A stretch of 64,000 bases of DNA, taken from DASUPK01 sp036276255 (lineage in GTDB: Bacteria > Actinomycetota > Thermoleophilia > Solirubrobacterales > 70-9). Shown here piece by piece: positions 25,406 through 33,997 of this stretch. Each line of letters begins with the position of its first letter. Position 1 is the stretch's first letter. The notes beneath the pieces were generated by a model. It did not search any database, was not told the origin of the DNA, and saw only the letters and a program-made list of their open reading frames with translations. The position numbers and the translations under genes were made by a program. Location of the stretch: contig DASUPK010000050.1 of NCBI GenBank assembly GCA_036276255.1, forward strand, positions 28,575 to 92,574, given 5' to 3'.

Positions 25406-27598
25406 ATGGCGATCGCCAAGGTTGAGCCGCTGCTGACGACCCGGAGCGTTTCCGGGCCCTTCGACTACCGGCTGCCCGACTCCATGGAGGAGGTTGACGT
25501 CGGGTCGGTGCTCGTGGTCCCGTTCGGCAGGCGCCGCGTCGTCGGCGTGGTCGTAGGCATGGCCGAGCGCAGCGACCTCCCCGACGGGCGCCTCGCCGAG
25601 CCGCTTGAGGCACTCGAGGCCGGTGTGCCGCCTGAGCTGGTCGAGTTGGGACGCTGGGTGGGAGAGGAGTACTGCTCGACGACCGGCCGGGGGCTGGGAC
25701 TCGTTCTGCCGCCGGGGGTCGGGACGGGCGCGGAGGCTCGTCGCGTCAAGCCGTTGGTCGAGCTGGAGGTCGAGGCGACGCCCGAGGGCATCGCAGCGGC
25801 CGACGGCGGCGAGCGGCTCGGCCTGCGGCAGAAGGCGGTGCTGCGTGCCCTGATCGGCGGTCCCCAGACGGCGCAACGGCTGGCGTCGGCGGCCGGATCG
25901 GATCGCGCAACTCTGCGGCGGCTGGAGTCGCGCGGCCTGGTCAGGACACGTGAGGTGGAGCGCCGGCGCCTGCACTCCTCCCCCGGAGTGGGGGCGGTCA
26001 CCGAAGGCGTGGAGCTGACCGACGACCAGCGGGCCGTGCTCGAGCGCGTCGTGGGCTCGCTTCCGGGCGGCGAAGGTGGTGGTGGCCGCGGCGGCTCGTT
26101 CCTGCTCCACGGGGTCACGGGCTCGGGCAAGACCGAGGTCTATCTGGAGGCCGCTCGGGAGACGCTGGCGCGGGGAAGGGGGGCGATCGTGCTGGTGCCG
26201 GAGATCGCGCTGACCCCGCAGACGATGGACCGCTTCCGGCGTCGGTTCGGGGATTCGGTTGCCCTGCTTCACTCGAAGATGCCCGCCGGGGCGCGCTACG
26301 ACGAGTGGCGGCGAGTGCGTTCGGGCGAGGCGCGCATCTGCGTCGGGCCGCGCTCGGCCGTGTTCGCCCCGATGCCCGACCCGGGCCTGATCGTGATCGA
26401 CGAGGAGCACGACTCCTCCTACAAGCAGGAGAGCGATCCCCGTTACGACGCTCGCGAGGTAGCCCGCCGCCGGGCTTCCGAGGCGGGGGCTGTCCTGCTC
26501 TGCGGGACGGCCACGCCGAGGCCCGAGAGCTGGCATGAGCTCGAGCGCATCGAGCTGCCCAGCCGCGTCGACGGGCGGCCGCTGCCGCCCGTGGAGATCG
26601 TCGACATGCGCGGCGGGGTGCCGGGCCCGCTCCATCCCCGGACGCGCGAGGCCTTCGGGCAGGTGGCGCGCGAGGGCGGCAAGGCGATCCTGTTGATCAA
26701 CCGCCGGGGCTGGTCGACCCATCTGACCTGTCGCTCCTGTGGCCACGCCTGGGAGTGCCCGAACTGCGACGTCTCGCTGATCCTGCACCGCGACAACGCG
26801 CTGCGCTGCCATCACTGCGGCCACGCCGAGCCGATGCCCGAGGCGTGCCCGGAGTGTTCGTCGGTGACCATCGCGCGGGTCGGCTCGGGCACGCAGCGCG
26901 TCGAGGCTGAGCTCAACGAGCTGCTCGCGCCCCTCGAGGTCTTCCGGCTCGACTCCGACAGTGCCGCCGGATCTGGGCATGTGGAGGTGCTGAGACGGTT
27001 CGAGGCGGCCGACTCGGGCGTGCTGGTGGGCACCCAGATGGTCGCGAAGGGACACGATTTCCCCGACGTGACGCTGAGCGTGATCCTCGACGCGGATGGC
27101 GCTCTGCGCCTGCCGGACTTCCGCTCCGAGGAGCGGACCTTCGCCCTGATCACCCAGCTCGCCGGCCGCAGCGGGCGGGGCGACGCTGGGGGGCGCGTCC
27201 TGGTCCAGGCCCTGGCCACCGGCGCTCCGAGCATCCGCCACGCCACCAGGCACGATGCCTCGGCGTTCCTCGCGGAGGAGATCGAGCGGCGGCGCGCCCT
27301 TCGCTACCCGCCCTTCTCGCATCTGATCGCAATCGGGCTCGCGAGCCGGGACGAGGACCGGGTCGAGATCTCGGCAGGGAAGGTCGGCGAGCTCGTCGCC
27401 GATCGCCTCGGAGCAGACGACGACCTGCTCGGCCCGGCGCCGCTCTTCCGTCTCCGCGGGAAGCACCGGCGCCGCCTGCTGATCAAGTCCGGGAACCGCC
27501 ACCGGGCCGTGGGGGCGGTCCGCGATGCGGTCCGCACCGCCGTCGCCGACCGCGCCCTGCGCGAGGTCGCGATCTCGGTGGACGTGGATCCCCAGTAG
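25406..27598 (+). CDS. priA: Primosomal protein N' (PriA helicase)
   Basis: A 730-residue 3'-5' DNA helicase that restarts stalled replication forks. An N-terminal 3'-OH-binding domain (FDYRLPDSMEEVDVGSVLVVPFG) and a winged-helix region precede the helicase core: Walker A HGVTGSGKTEVYLEA near residue 235, DEEHD, and GTATPRPES. The zinc-binding insert at about 440-483 has CRSCGHAWECPNC and CHHCGH..CPEC with all eight Cys pairs apparent. The second helicase lobe has FRLDSD, GTQMVAKGHDFP and QLAGRSGRG. It looks catalytically complete, in contrast to mycobacterial PriA which lacks helicase residues. ATG start. Confidence 0.96.
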   Translation: MAIAKVEPLLTTRSVSGPFDYRLPDSMEEVDVGSVLVVPFGRRRVVGVVVGMAERSDLPDGRLAEPLEALEAGVPPELVELGRWVGEEYCSTTGRGLGLVLPPGVGTGAEARRVKPLVELEVEATPEGIAAADGGERLGLRQKAVLRALIGGPQTAQRLASAAGSDRATLRRLESRGLVRTREVERRRLHSSPGVGAVTEGVELTDDQRAVLERVVGSLPGGEGGGGRGGSFLLHGVTGSGKTEVYLEAARETLARGRGAIVLVPEIALTPQTMDRFRRRFGDSVALLHSKMPAGARYDEWRRVRSGEARICVGPRSAVFAPMPDPGLIVIDEEHDSSYKQESDPRYDAREVARRRASEAGAVLLCGTATPRPESWHELERIELPSRVDGRPLPPVEIVDMRGGVPGPLHPRTREAFGQVAREGGKAILLINRRGWSTHLTCRSCGHAWECPNCDVSLILHRDNALRCHHCGHAEPMPEACPECSSVTIARVGSGTQRVEAELNELLAPLEVFRLDSDSAAGSGHVEVLRRFEAADSGVLVGTQMVAKGHDFPDVTLSVILDADGALRLPDFRSEERTFALITQLAGRSGRGDAGGRVLVQALATGAPSIRHATRHDASAFLAEEIERRRALRYPPFSHLIAIGLASRDEDRVEISAGKVGELVADRLGADDDLLGPAPLFRLRGKHRRRLLIKSGNRHRAVGAVRDAVRTAVADRALREVAISVDVDPQ

Positions 27599-27618
27599 GC
27601 GCGACTAGACTCGAAAGC

Positions 27619-28278
27619 GTGGCTGAGGAACACACGAACACCCCCGTCGAAGAGCGCGACGACGAGCTCGCCGAAGAGGCGAGGGAGCCCGAGGGCGTCG
27701 ACCAGGAGGCGCTCGAGCGCCGTTCCGCGGCGCTCTCGCTGGTCGTCAAGTACGGCGACCCGGTGCTCCGCTCGGCCGCGTCGCCCGTGACTGAGTTCGA
27801 CGACGAGCTCGCCGCTCAGTCGGTGCGAATGATCGGCCTCATGCGCGACGCGATCGGCGTCGGCCTGGCGGCCACGCAGCTCGGCGTGCTCCGGCGCATG
27901 CTCGTCTTCCAGGTCGGCTCGGAGGCCGAGCCGACGGTGCTCGTCAACCCCGAGATCGAGTGGCTCTCCGAGGACGAGGCGACGGCCGAGGAGGGCTGCC
28001 TCAGCCTCCCCGGCGTGATCGTCGACGTGGATCGCCCGCTCCATGTCAGGGCGCGCGGAGTGGACGTCCACGGCGACCCGATCTGGGTCGAGGCATCGGG
28101 CCTGGAGGCGCGCGTGATCCAGCACGAGGTCGACCACCTCGACGGAGTGCTGATGATCGACCGCACCGAGCGTGACCAGCGCAAGGGCGCGCTCAAGGCC
28201 CTCCGCGAAGGGGGCACCTACGCCCCCGAGAGTGAGGACGACGGGGGAGATGCCGACGAAGCGTCCACCGAGGAGTGA
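27619..28278 (+). CDS. def: Peptide deformylase
   Basis: A 219-residue metalloenzyme that removes the N-formyl group from nascent proteins. The three motifs are present: GVGLAATQLG, EEGCLSLPG (metal Cys) and QHEVDHLDG (metal His pair and catalytic Glu). It carries an unusual acidic N-terminal extension of about 42 residues (EERDDELAEEAREPEG) before the core KYGDPVLRSAA and a short acidic C-terminal tail. GTG start. It overlaps fmt by 4 nt (GTGA), the usual def-fmt pair, 20 nt after priA. Confidence 0.95.
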   Translation: MAEEHTNTPVEERDDELAEEAREPEGVDQEALERRSAALSLVVKYGDPVLRSAASPVTEFDDELAAQSVRMIGLMRDAIGVGLAATQLGVLRRMLVFQVGSEAEPTVLVNPEIEWLSEDEATAEEGCLSLPGVIVDVDRPLHVRARGVDVHGDPIWVEASGLEARVIQHEVDHLDGVLMIDRTERDQRKGALKALREGGTYAPESEDDGGDADEASTEE

Positions 28279-29189
28279 GGACCGCCTACCTCGGCACCAG
28301 TGAGTTCGCGGCGAAGGTGCTCCGGCGCCTCGCCGACAGCCCGCACCGCCCGGCGCTCGTGGTCACCCGGTCGGACAGCAGGCGGGGACGAGGGCGCAGG
28401 CTCGCCCCACCGCCGGCCGCCGAGGCCGCCCGCGCACTTGGGCTGGCGATCCACCAGACGGCCGACGTCAATTCGCCCGAGTCGCTCGACGCGATCCGCG
28501 CCGCACGACCGGAGGCGGTCGCGGTCTGCGCCTTCGGCCAGCTGATCAAGGAGCCGCTGCTCAGCGAGTTCCCGATGTTCAACGTGCATCCGTCGCTGGT
28601 TCCGCGTTGGCGCGGCGCCGCCCCGATCGAGCGCACGCTGATGGCGGGGGACCAGATCACCGGAGTGACGATCATGCGGGTCACCGAGGGCCTCGACTCC
28701 GGTCCGTTGGCGCTCGCCGAGGAGATCGCCGTCTCACCCGAGGACGACTACGCCTCCCTCTCGGCGAGGCTGGCCGAGGTCGGGGGAGAGCTGCTGGTCA
28801 GGGCGCTCGATGCGCTCTCGGCGGGAGAGCTCGCCTTCACCGATCAGGACGACGCGCAGGCCACCTACGCGGAAAAGGTCACGGGCGCGGAGCGCCACCT
28901 GTCTCCCTCGCGGACCGCGGCGGAGCTGGAGCGGATCGTCCGCGCGCTGACTCCTCACATCGGAGCCTTCCTCGAGCTGGAGGACGGCGAGCGGCTCGGG
29001 GTCCGGCGTGCCCGTGAGGTGGACGACGGCCCGTCCTCGGGCACGATCGAGCCCCGCGACGGGGGCCTGGTGGTCGGCTCCTCGGGCGGCGGCGGTCTCA
29101 GCCTCGAGGTCGTGCAGCCGCCCGGAAAGAAGCCGATGAACGTGGCCGATTTCCTGCGCGGTCACGAGCTGCCGCGTAGGGCGGTCTGA
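28275..29189 (+). CDS. fmt: Methionyl-tRNA formyltransferase
   Basis: A 304-residue enzyme transferring a formyl group from 10-formyl-THF to initiator Met-tRNA. N-terminal GTSEFAAKVLRRL, the formyl-folate motif FNVHPSLVPRWRGAAPIERTLMAGD (active-site Asn, His) and ITGVTIMRVTEGLDSGP with the catalytic Asp are visible; a C-terminal OB-like domain follows. GTG start overlaps the def stop. With def it defines the formyl cycle of initiation, relevant to the non-standard starts noted in this window. Confidence 0.95.
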   Translation: MRTAYLGTSEFAAKVLRRLADSPHRPALVVTRSDSRRGRGRRLAPPPAAEAARALGLAIHQTADVNSPESLDAIRAARPEAVAVCAFGQLIKEPLLSEFPMFNVHPSLVPRWRGAAPIERTLMAGDQITGVTIMRVTEGLDSGPLALAEEIAVSPEDDYASLSARLAEVGGELLVRALDALSAGELAFTDQDDAQATYAEKVTGAERHLSPSRTAAELERIVRALTPHIGAFLELEDGERLGVRRAREVDDGPSSGTIEPRDGGLVVGSSGGGGLSLEVVQPPGKKPMNVADFLRGHELPRRAV

Positions 29190-29208
29190 CGCTCGATACC
29201 CTCGTCAC

Positions 29209-29484
29209 ATGGCTGAACGAGTCGACAGCGGCGTGGGAGAGACCGCCGACTCCGCCGACGCCGCGGAAAGCTCCCTCCAGCGCCCGAACTGCCCGGGGTG
29301 CGGGGAACCCTGGCTGAGGCCCGCCCAGCTGCCGGGCCGCTTCGTCTGCGTCTACTGCCTGAAGCGCTTCGAGCTCGTCTCGCAGTGCCCGAACTGCGGC
29401 GAGCACGGGACGATCAGCCGTCTCACCCGGACCGAGGACATGAAGTGCCAGGCCTGCGGGCACTCGATGCTTCGCTCGATCTGA
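29209..29484 (+). CDS. Small zinc-ribbon protein
   Basis: A 91-residue protein with an acidic Ala/Glu/Ser N-terminus of about 25 residues and four Cys pairs: CPGC, CVYC, CPNC and CQAC. The spacing makes two zinc ribbons likely (LVSQCPNCGEHGTISRLTRTEDMKCQACG). It lies between fmt and rpe in a translation-linked cluster. Such ribbons often bind nucleic acid or ribosomes; no specific function can be assigned. Confidence 0.8.
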   Translation: MAERVDSGVGETADSADAAESSLQRPNCPGCGEPWLRPAQLPGRFVCVYCLKRFELVSQCPNCGEHGTISRLTRTEDMKCQACGHSMLRSI

Positions 29485-29486
29485 CC

Positions 29487-30194
29487 TTGGAAGCCGCCAC
29501 CGATACCGCCTCGACCGGCCCGCGCGACCTCTTCTCGTCGAAGCGCGTCGCGCCCTCGATCCTCTCGTCCAATTTCTCGCGGCTTGGCTCCCAGGTCGAG
29601 GAGGTGATGGCGGCCGGTGCGCGCGTCATCCACGTCGACGTGATGGATGGTCACTTCGTCCCGCCGATCACCATCGGCCCCCTGGTGGCCGGCTCGATCG
29701 CCGACCTCGTCCACGACGCCGGCGGAGCGATCGACGTCCACCTGATGATCGAGAGTCCTGACCGCCACATCGAGGAGTTCGCCAAGGCGGGCGCGGACAA
29801 CATCACCTTTCACGCCGAGGCGACCCCGCACGTCAACCGCACCCTGAACGCGATCCGCGAGCTCGGCTGCCTGGCGGGCCTCGCGATCAACCCGGGCACA
29901 CCGGTCACCGCGGTCAGCGAGTCCGTGAACGACGCCGACGTCTTCCTCTGCATGACCGTCAACCCGGGTTGGGGCGGCCAGCCCTTCATCGCCGACTCGC
30001 CCGACAAGGTCGGGCGGCTGAGCGCCGTGGTGGGGGCCGGGACGATCGAGGTCGACGGCGGGATCGACCCGGGCACTGCGGGCGGCGTGGCGGCTGCGGG
30101 GGCGAGCCTGTTCGTTGCCGGCTCGGCCGTCTTCGGAGCCGATGACCCGGCCGCGGCGTACACCGCGATAGCGGAGGCCGCGGGCGCTGCTTAG
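29487..30194 (+). CDS. rpe: Ribulose-phosphate 3-epimerase
   Basis: A TIM-barrel enzyme (235 aa) interconverting ribulose 5-phosphate and xylulose 5-phosphate in the pentose phosphate pathway. Motifs are APSILSSNFSRLG, HVDVMDGHFVPPITIGP (metal His and catalytic Asp), DVHLMIESPD, MTVNPGWGGQPFI and EVDGGIDPGTA with the second catalytic Asp. The TTG start at 29487 is the only conventional start before the conserved core and lies 2 nt after the zinc-ribbon gene stop. It feeds the ribulose 5-phosphate pool used by RibBA (34597). Confidence 0.94.
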   Translation: MEAATDTASTGPRDLFSSKRVAPSILSSNFSRLGSQVEEVMAAGARVIHVDVMDGHFVPPITIGPLVAGSIADLVHDAGGAIDVHLMIESPDRHIEEFAKAGADNITFHAEATPHVNRTLNAIRELGCLAGLAINPGTPVTAVSESVNDADVFLCMTVNPGWGGQPFIADSPDKVGRLSAVVGAGTIEVDGGIDPGTAGGVAAAGASLFVAGSAVFGADDPAAAYTAIAEAAGAA

Positions 30195-31224
30195 TCGCGA
30201 GCGAGGCGAGCTCGAGCCCTTCCTGCGGCGGCTCGCCGCGCTCATCGGCTTGATCGTGGCGGTCCTCCTAGCGGGGAGCGTCGCGTACTCGTTGTCCCAG
30301 AACGTCTCCGTTTGGCATGGCTTCCTCTTCTCCCTGGACACGGTGGCCACGGTCGGGTCCGCTCCGGAGCCGACTGACCTGCCCGGGCAACTCACCAAGG
30401 TCCTGCTGATCGTCCTGGGCGTGGGTACGCTCTTCTACGCCCTGGTGACGGTGACCGAGTTCTTCGTCGCCGGGCACCTGGGAGAGATTCTCGAGGAGCG
30501 CCGAACCCTGAAGAAGATCGAAGACCTCAACGGCCACCACCTGATCTGCGGCTTCGGCCGGGTTGGGCGCCAGGTCGCGCGCGATCTTCAGACGGGCGGC
30601 GATCGCTTCGTGATCATCGACAGCCTCGACGAGAACCAGCACATCGCCGAGCAGATGGGTGCGCCCTTCCTGCAGGGCCGCCCCTCCGAGGACGAGATGC
30701 TGAAGGCGGCCGGCATCGAGCGCGCGATCTCCGTCCTCGCCTGCGTCGACTCCGATGCCGAGAACATCTTCACCTGCCTGACCGCACGCGAACTTCGATC
30801 AGACATCACGATCGTCGCGCGTGCGAGCGTCGAAGACTCGGAGAAGAAGCTCCTCCGCGCGGGAGCCGACCGGGTGATCTCCCCCTACAAGTCGAGCGGC
30901 GCGGAGATGGCCCGGCTGGCGCTCCAGCCGCAGGTCACCGGGGTTGTCGACGTCGCCCCCGAGTACCGGATGGAAGAGATCGACGTCAGCGAGGGCTGCC
31001 AGGCCGAGGGGATGACGGTCGGTCAGGTGCGCGGGACCACCTCGATCGCGGCGCTCCGCAACACCGACGGCAAGGTCCATCCCCAGCCGTCGTCGGACGC
31101 GGTGCTGCGCGCCGGCGACGTCCTGGTCGCGATGGGAACCGTGGAGGCCCTGCGCAAGCTGGAGGCGATGTTCGTCCGGGGAACGGCGCGGAAGTCCGGG
31201 TCGGTGCTCGGGGACGTCGGCTAG
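30187..31224 (+). CDS. Two-TM RCK-domain ion-channel-like protein with a degenerate filter
   Basis: Potassium-channel-like protein: TM1 (LIGLIVAVLLAGSVAY), pore loop, TM2 (VLLIVLGVGTLFYALVTV), then an RCK/TrkA-N domain with GFGRVGRQVARDL and a TrkA-C domain near the C-terminus. The pore reads TVATVGSAPEP where K+ channels have TVGYG, so the selectivity filter is not canonical. The first conventional start is TTG 30250, which begins inside TM1. I infer CTG 30187, 9 nt after GGAGG (30173-30177), giving MLSRERGELEPFLRRLAALI and 345 aa, with 8-nt overlap on rpe. Confidence 0.83.
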   Translation: MLSRERGELEPFLRRLAALIGLIVAVLLAGSVAYSLSQNVSVWHGFLFSLDTVATVGSAPEPTDLPGQLTKVLLIVLGVGTLFYALVTVTEFFVAGHLGEILEERRTLKKIEDLNGHHLICGFGRVGRQVARDLQTGGDRFVIIDSLDENQHIAEQMGAPFLQGRPSEDEMLKAAGIERAISVLACVDSDAENIFTCLTARELRSDITIVARASVEDSEKKLLRAGADRVISPYKSSGAEMARLALQPQVTGVVDVAPEYRMEEIDVSEGCQAEGMTVGQVRGTTSIAALRNTDGKVHPQPSSDAVLRAGDVLVAMGTVEALRKLEAMFVRGTARKSGSVLGDVG

Positions 31225-31296
31225 ACGGCTTCGCCATCAGATCGCGGCTACAAGCGGCCGCCCCCACATAAGTCGCTGCGGGCCTAGTGGCCGCTA
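31222..31296 (-). repeat. Interspersed palindromic repeat, copy C
   Basis: Read on the minus strand it starts at the flippase stop (ctagcggccac), continues through gcagcgactt, the inverted repeat gcggccgcttgtagccgc and gatggcgaagccgtc, and ends at CTAG in the stop of the convergent channel-like gene. The element therefore fills the whole gap between two convergent genes and contains both stop codons. Confidence 0.75.
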
Positions 31297-32733
31297 GCCG
31301 GCCTCGTCGGCCGAGGCCAGCTGCAGCTCGATCTCCTCGGTCGACCCGGGTTCGACCCGGTGCTCCAGCGGGGTCAGGGGCTGGCGGTAGAGCCAGTAGA
31401 GGACCGAGCAGAGCAGCGCCGCGGCGCCGAGGTAGCCGATGACGACACGGGTGACGTCATTGGAGACGATCGGAACCACGATCCAGACTATGAAGGCGGT
31501 CGCGCACCCGATCCAGCAGAACGACGCGCGACGCACCTGGCCGCGCGCTAGCGCTGCCTGGTTGAGCGTCGCGGCGGACAGGTAGAGCCCCATGCCGATC
31601 GCCACGACGACCAGGTCGCCCCGGTTGTAGTCGTGCTTCTTGCCGAAGGCGATCTGCATCAGCTCTGGTCCCGCGACCAGCATGGCGAGCGTGACCAGCC
31701 CGGCAAAGCCGGCGATCGCCAGCAGGGTCACGCGGATGGAGGCGCGGAAGTCCTTCTCCTCGCCGCGCGAGCCCAGGGTCGTGAGGTGGGGGAGGAGGCT
31801 GGTCTGCACCGCTTGGAAGAGCTGCAGGGGCGCCCTGGCGATCATCAGCACGTTGAAGATGTACCCCGCTGCGGCCGCGCCCGCGGTCGCCTTGGTGCTC
31901 AGGATCCCGGCGTTCATCAGGGTCTGCTCGCTGAGCATGATCAGGAACACCCCTCCCGCGAACCGGCCGCCTCGAGCCAGGGTGAATTCGTCCGCCGGTG
32001 CCGCCGGGGCGGCCGCCGGCGAGGCCTCCTCAGGCCGGCCTTCGCCGGGAGTTCCTTCGGAGGCCTCCCCGCCGTCCGCCCCTGCGGGGGCGGCGGAACC
32101 GAATCGCCGGAAGAAGGCGAACGGGACGACGATCAGGGAGAGCGTGGGGGCTGCGACGATGCCGAGGGCGACGACGGTTTGGCCTGATGCCAATCCGAGG
32201 GCCACGGCGAACGGGAAGGCCGTCCGCGCGATGGATTCGCTGATGATCTGCAGCGCATAGATGGTCAGGCGATGGCTGCCCGCGAGAAATCCGCGGGCGA
32301 AGTAGCTCGCCCCGTAGGCCGTGACCGCCGCCACGCCGATCCAATACAGCGTCGCGTTGCCGTCCAGCAGGTTGTCCTGGATCGGCGTGCGGAGGGCGAG
32401 CGCGACGACGTCGAAGGCGATCGCAACCGACAGCTGGATCGTGGCCGCGACCCGAACGGTGTGCGTGATCGGCACGTCGTGAGCGAGGTTCTCGGAGATC
32501 GTCCGCGAGAGGAGCTGCTCCACTGGCCGCTGCAGGACCGAGACGACGATGAAGACCGCCGACCAGAGCACGGCGATCTGCCCGTACTGGTCCTTCGACA
32601 GCTCGTGCGAGGCGATCGCGAAGTAGAGGTAGGTGATCAGCCCCGTCAGGCCGACACCGATCGACAGCAGGCTGGCGCGGCGCCCGTAGCTGCGCGCCTC
32701 GTCCGTCGCCTGCACCCGTCCCACTCTCGGCAT
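31294..32733 (-). CDS. Polysaccharide flippase-like (MOP superfamily) membrane protein
   Basis: A 479-residue integral membrane protein with about 12-14 hydrophobic helices in the pattern of Wzx/polysaccharide-biosynthesis export proteins; the N-terminus RRASLLSIGVGLTGLITYLYF and SKDQYGQIAVLWS resemble the family's 'LG..EYG' start. Between two helical halves (about residues 212-249) lies a Pro/Ala/Glu/Gly-rich hydrophilic loop. It likely flips a lipid-linked glycan across the membrane. The start is ATG 32733; an upstream in-frame start at 32823 would add 30 residues of uncertain coding. It is divergent from the riboflavin operon. Confidence 0.82.
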   Translation of the reverse strand: MPRVGRVQATDEARSYGRRASLLSIGVGLTGLITYLYFAIASHELSKDQYGQIAVLWSAVFIVVSVLQRPVEQLLSRTISENLAHDVPITHTVRVAATIQLSVAIAFDVVALALRTPIQDNLLDGNATLYWIGVAAVTAYGASYFARGFLAGSHRLTIYALQIISESIARTAFPFAVALGLASGQTVVALGIVAAPTLSLIVVPFAFFRRFGSAAPAGADGGEASEGTPGEGRPEEASPAAAPAAPADEFTLARGGRFAGGVFLIMLSEQTLMNAGILSTKATAGAAAAGYIFNVLMIARAPLQLFQAVQTSLLPHLTTLGSRGEEKDFRASIRVTLLAIAGFAGLVTLAMLVAGPELMQIAFGKKHDYNRGDLVVVAIGMGLYLSAATLNQAALARGQVRRASFCWIGCATAFIVWIVVPIVSNDVTRVVIGYLGAAALLCSVLYWLYRQPLTPLEHRVEPGSTEEIELQLASADEAG

Positions 32734-32859
32734 GACGCGGAACACTACGGGCAAGCCTCGATTGCGAATTTGATGTCCCTTAACCGAGGCTGGGCGTACA
32801 ATCCTGGCTGACTGACCAGTCAATCAATCGAGCTCGGCCCAACCACCAAGGAGGCGAGC

Positions 32860-33990
32860 ATCGCCACGGTCAGCACAGAACAGGAAGCCGCGTACCTCCG
32901 CCGGGCTCTGGAGCTCGCCGAGGGTGGCCGCGGCCGCGTGAGCCCGAACCCGCTCGTCGGCGCTGTGATCGTGCGCGACGGTGAGGTGATCGGCGAGGGT
33001 TTTCACGCCGAGCTCGGCGGCCAGCACGCGGAGCGCGCGGCGATCGAGGACGCCAGGTCCCGCGGAGCCGATCCCGCCGGCGCCGCGATCTATGTGACCC
33101 TCGAGCCCTGCGCCCACAGCGGCCGTCAGCCCCCGTGCACGGAGGCGATCCTCGAGGCCGGCATCGCGCGGGTCGTCTACGCCTCGGAGGACCCGACCGA
33201 CAAGGCCTCAGGCCGGGGCCCGGGAATGCTCCGCGACGGTGGCGTCGACGTGGAGCTCGCCAACGGGGCCGAGCCGAGCGCCGCCCGCCTCCTCAACCAG
33301 CCCTTCCGCAAGCGCGCCAGGACCGGCCGTCCGTTGCTCACCTACAAGGCGGCCATGTCGCTCGACGGCCGCGTCGCCTCGCCCACGGGCGACTCGCGCT
33401 GGATCTCGAGCCCGGAGAGCCGTGAGCTGGTTCACAGCTGGCGCGCCGAGTGCGACGCGGTCGCGGTCGGCATCGGCACGGCCCTCGCCGACGACCCGCT
33501 GCTCACCGCGCGAATGGAGGGCGTCGCGAGGCAGCCGGCGCGTGTCGTCTTCGACTCAGGCGCCCGTTTGCCCATCGACTCGGCGCTGGTCGGCTCCATC
33601 GACGAGGCCCCCCTGGTCGTCGTCTGCGCACCCGAGGCGGCGTCGGCGAAGCGCGACGCTCTCGAGGGCGCCGGTGCCGAGATGATCGTGGTCCCCGGGC
33701 GTACTCCCCGTGACCGGCTCGAGGCCGGGCTCTCCGAGCTCGGGCGCCGGGACATCCAGGATGTGCTGGTCGAGGGTGGGCCCACCTTGGCGGGCGCACT
33801 CTTCGACGCGGGCGAGGTGGACGAGATGCGGCTCTTCATCGCGCCGGTGCTGGTCGGGGCGGCAAGGGCCCGCGCCGTGCTCGAGGGCGAGGGCGCCGTC
33901 CGCATCGCCGACGGCGTGCGGCCATTGGAAACCCGGTTCGAGGGGGTGGGCGAGGACATCCTCGTCCGCGCCAGGCTCCGGGAGTGGTGA
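32860..33990 (+). CDS. ribD: Bifunctional riboflavin deaminase/reductase RibD
   Basis: Second and third steps of riboflavin synthesis. The deaminase half has SPNPLVGAVIV, the zinc site GGQHAERAAI and EPCAHSGRQPPC; the reductase half has YKAAMSLDGRVAS, GIGTALADDPLLTAR and VLVEGGPTLAGALFD. The first conventional start, GTG 32938, would delete the helix YLRRALELAEGGRGRV that every RibD carries. Upstream, AAGGAGG (32849-32855 region) is followed 5 nt later by ATC 32860-32862 in frame, giving Met-Ala-Thr-Val-Ser and 376 aa. I therefore infer an AUC start. No FMN riboswitch is seen. First gene of ribD-ribE-ribBA-ribH. Confidence 0.93.
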   Translation: MATVSTEQEAAYLRRALELAEGGRGRVSPNPLVGAVIVRDGEVIGEGFHAELGGQHAERAAIEDARSRGADPAGAAIYVTLEPCAHSGRQPPCTEAILEAGIARVVYASEDPTDKASGRGPGMLRDGGVDVELANGAEPSAARLLNQPFRKRARTGRPLLTYKAAMSLDGRVASPTGDSRWISSPESRELVHSWRAECDAVAVGIGTALADDPLLTARMEGVARQPARVVFDSGARLPIDSALVGSIDEAPLVVVCAPEAASAKRDALEGAGAEMIVVPGRTPRDRLEAGLSELGRRDIQDVLVEGGPTLAGALFDAGEVDEMRLFIAPVLVGAARARAVLEGEGAVRIADGVRPLETRFEGVGEDILVRARLREW

Positions 33991-33997
33991 TCGGCTG

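Noticed and set aside
29298..29486. Rpe start at 29298
   Set aside because: This upstream part overlaps the zinc-ribbon gene in another frame; the Rpe core starts after TTG 29487.
32734..32859. FMN riboswitch upstream of ribD
   Set aside because: The gap is short and shows none of the conserved riboswitch blocks; only a possible TACAAT -10 element.
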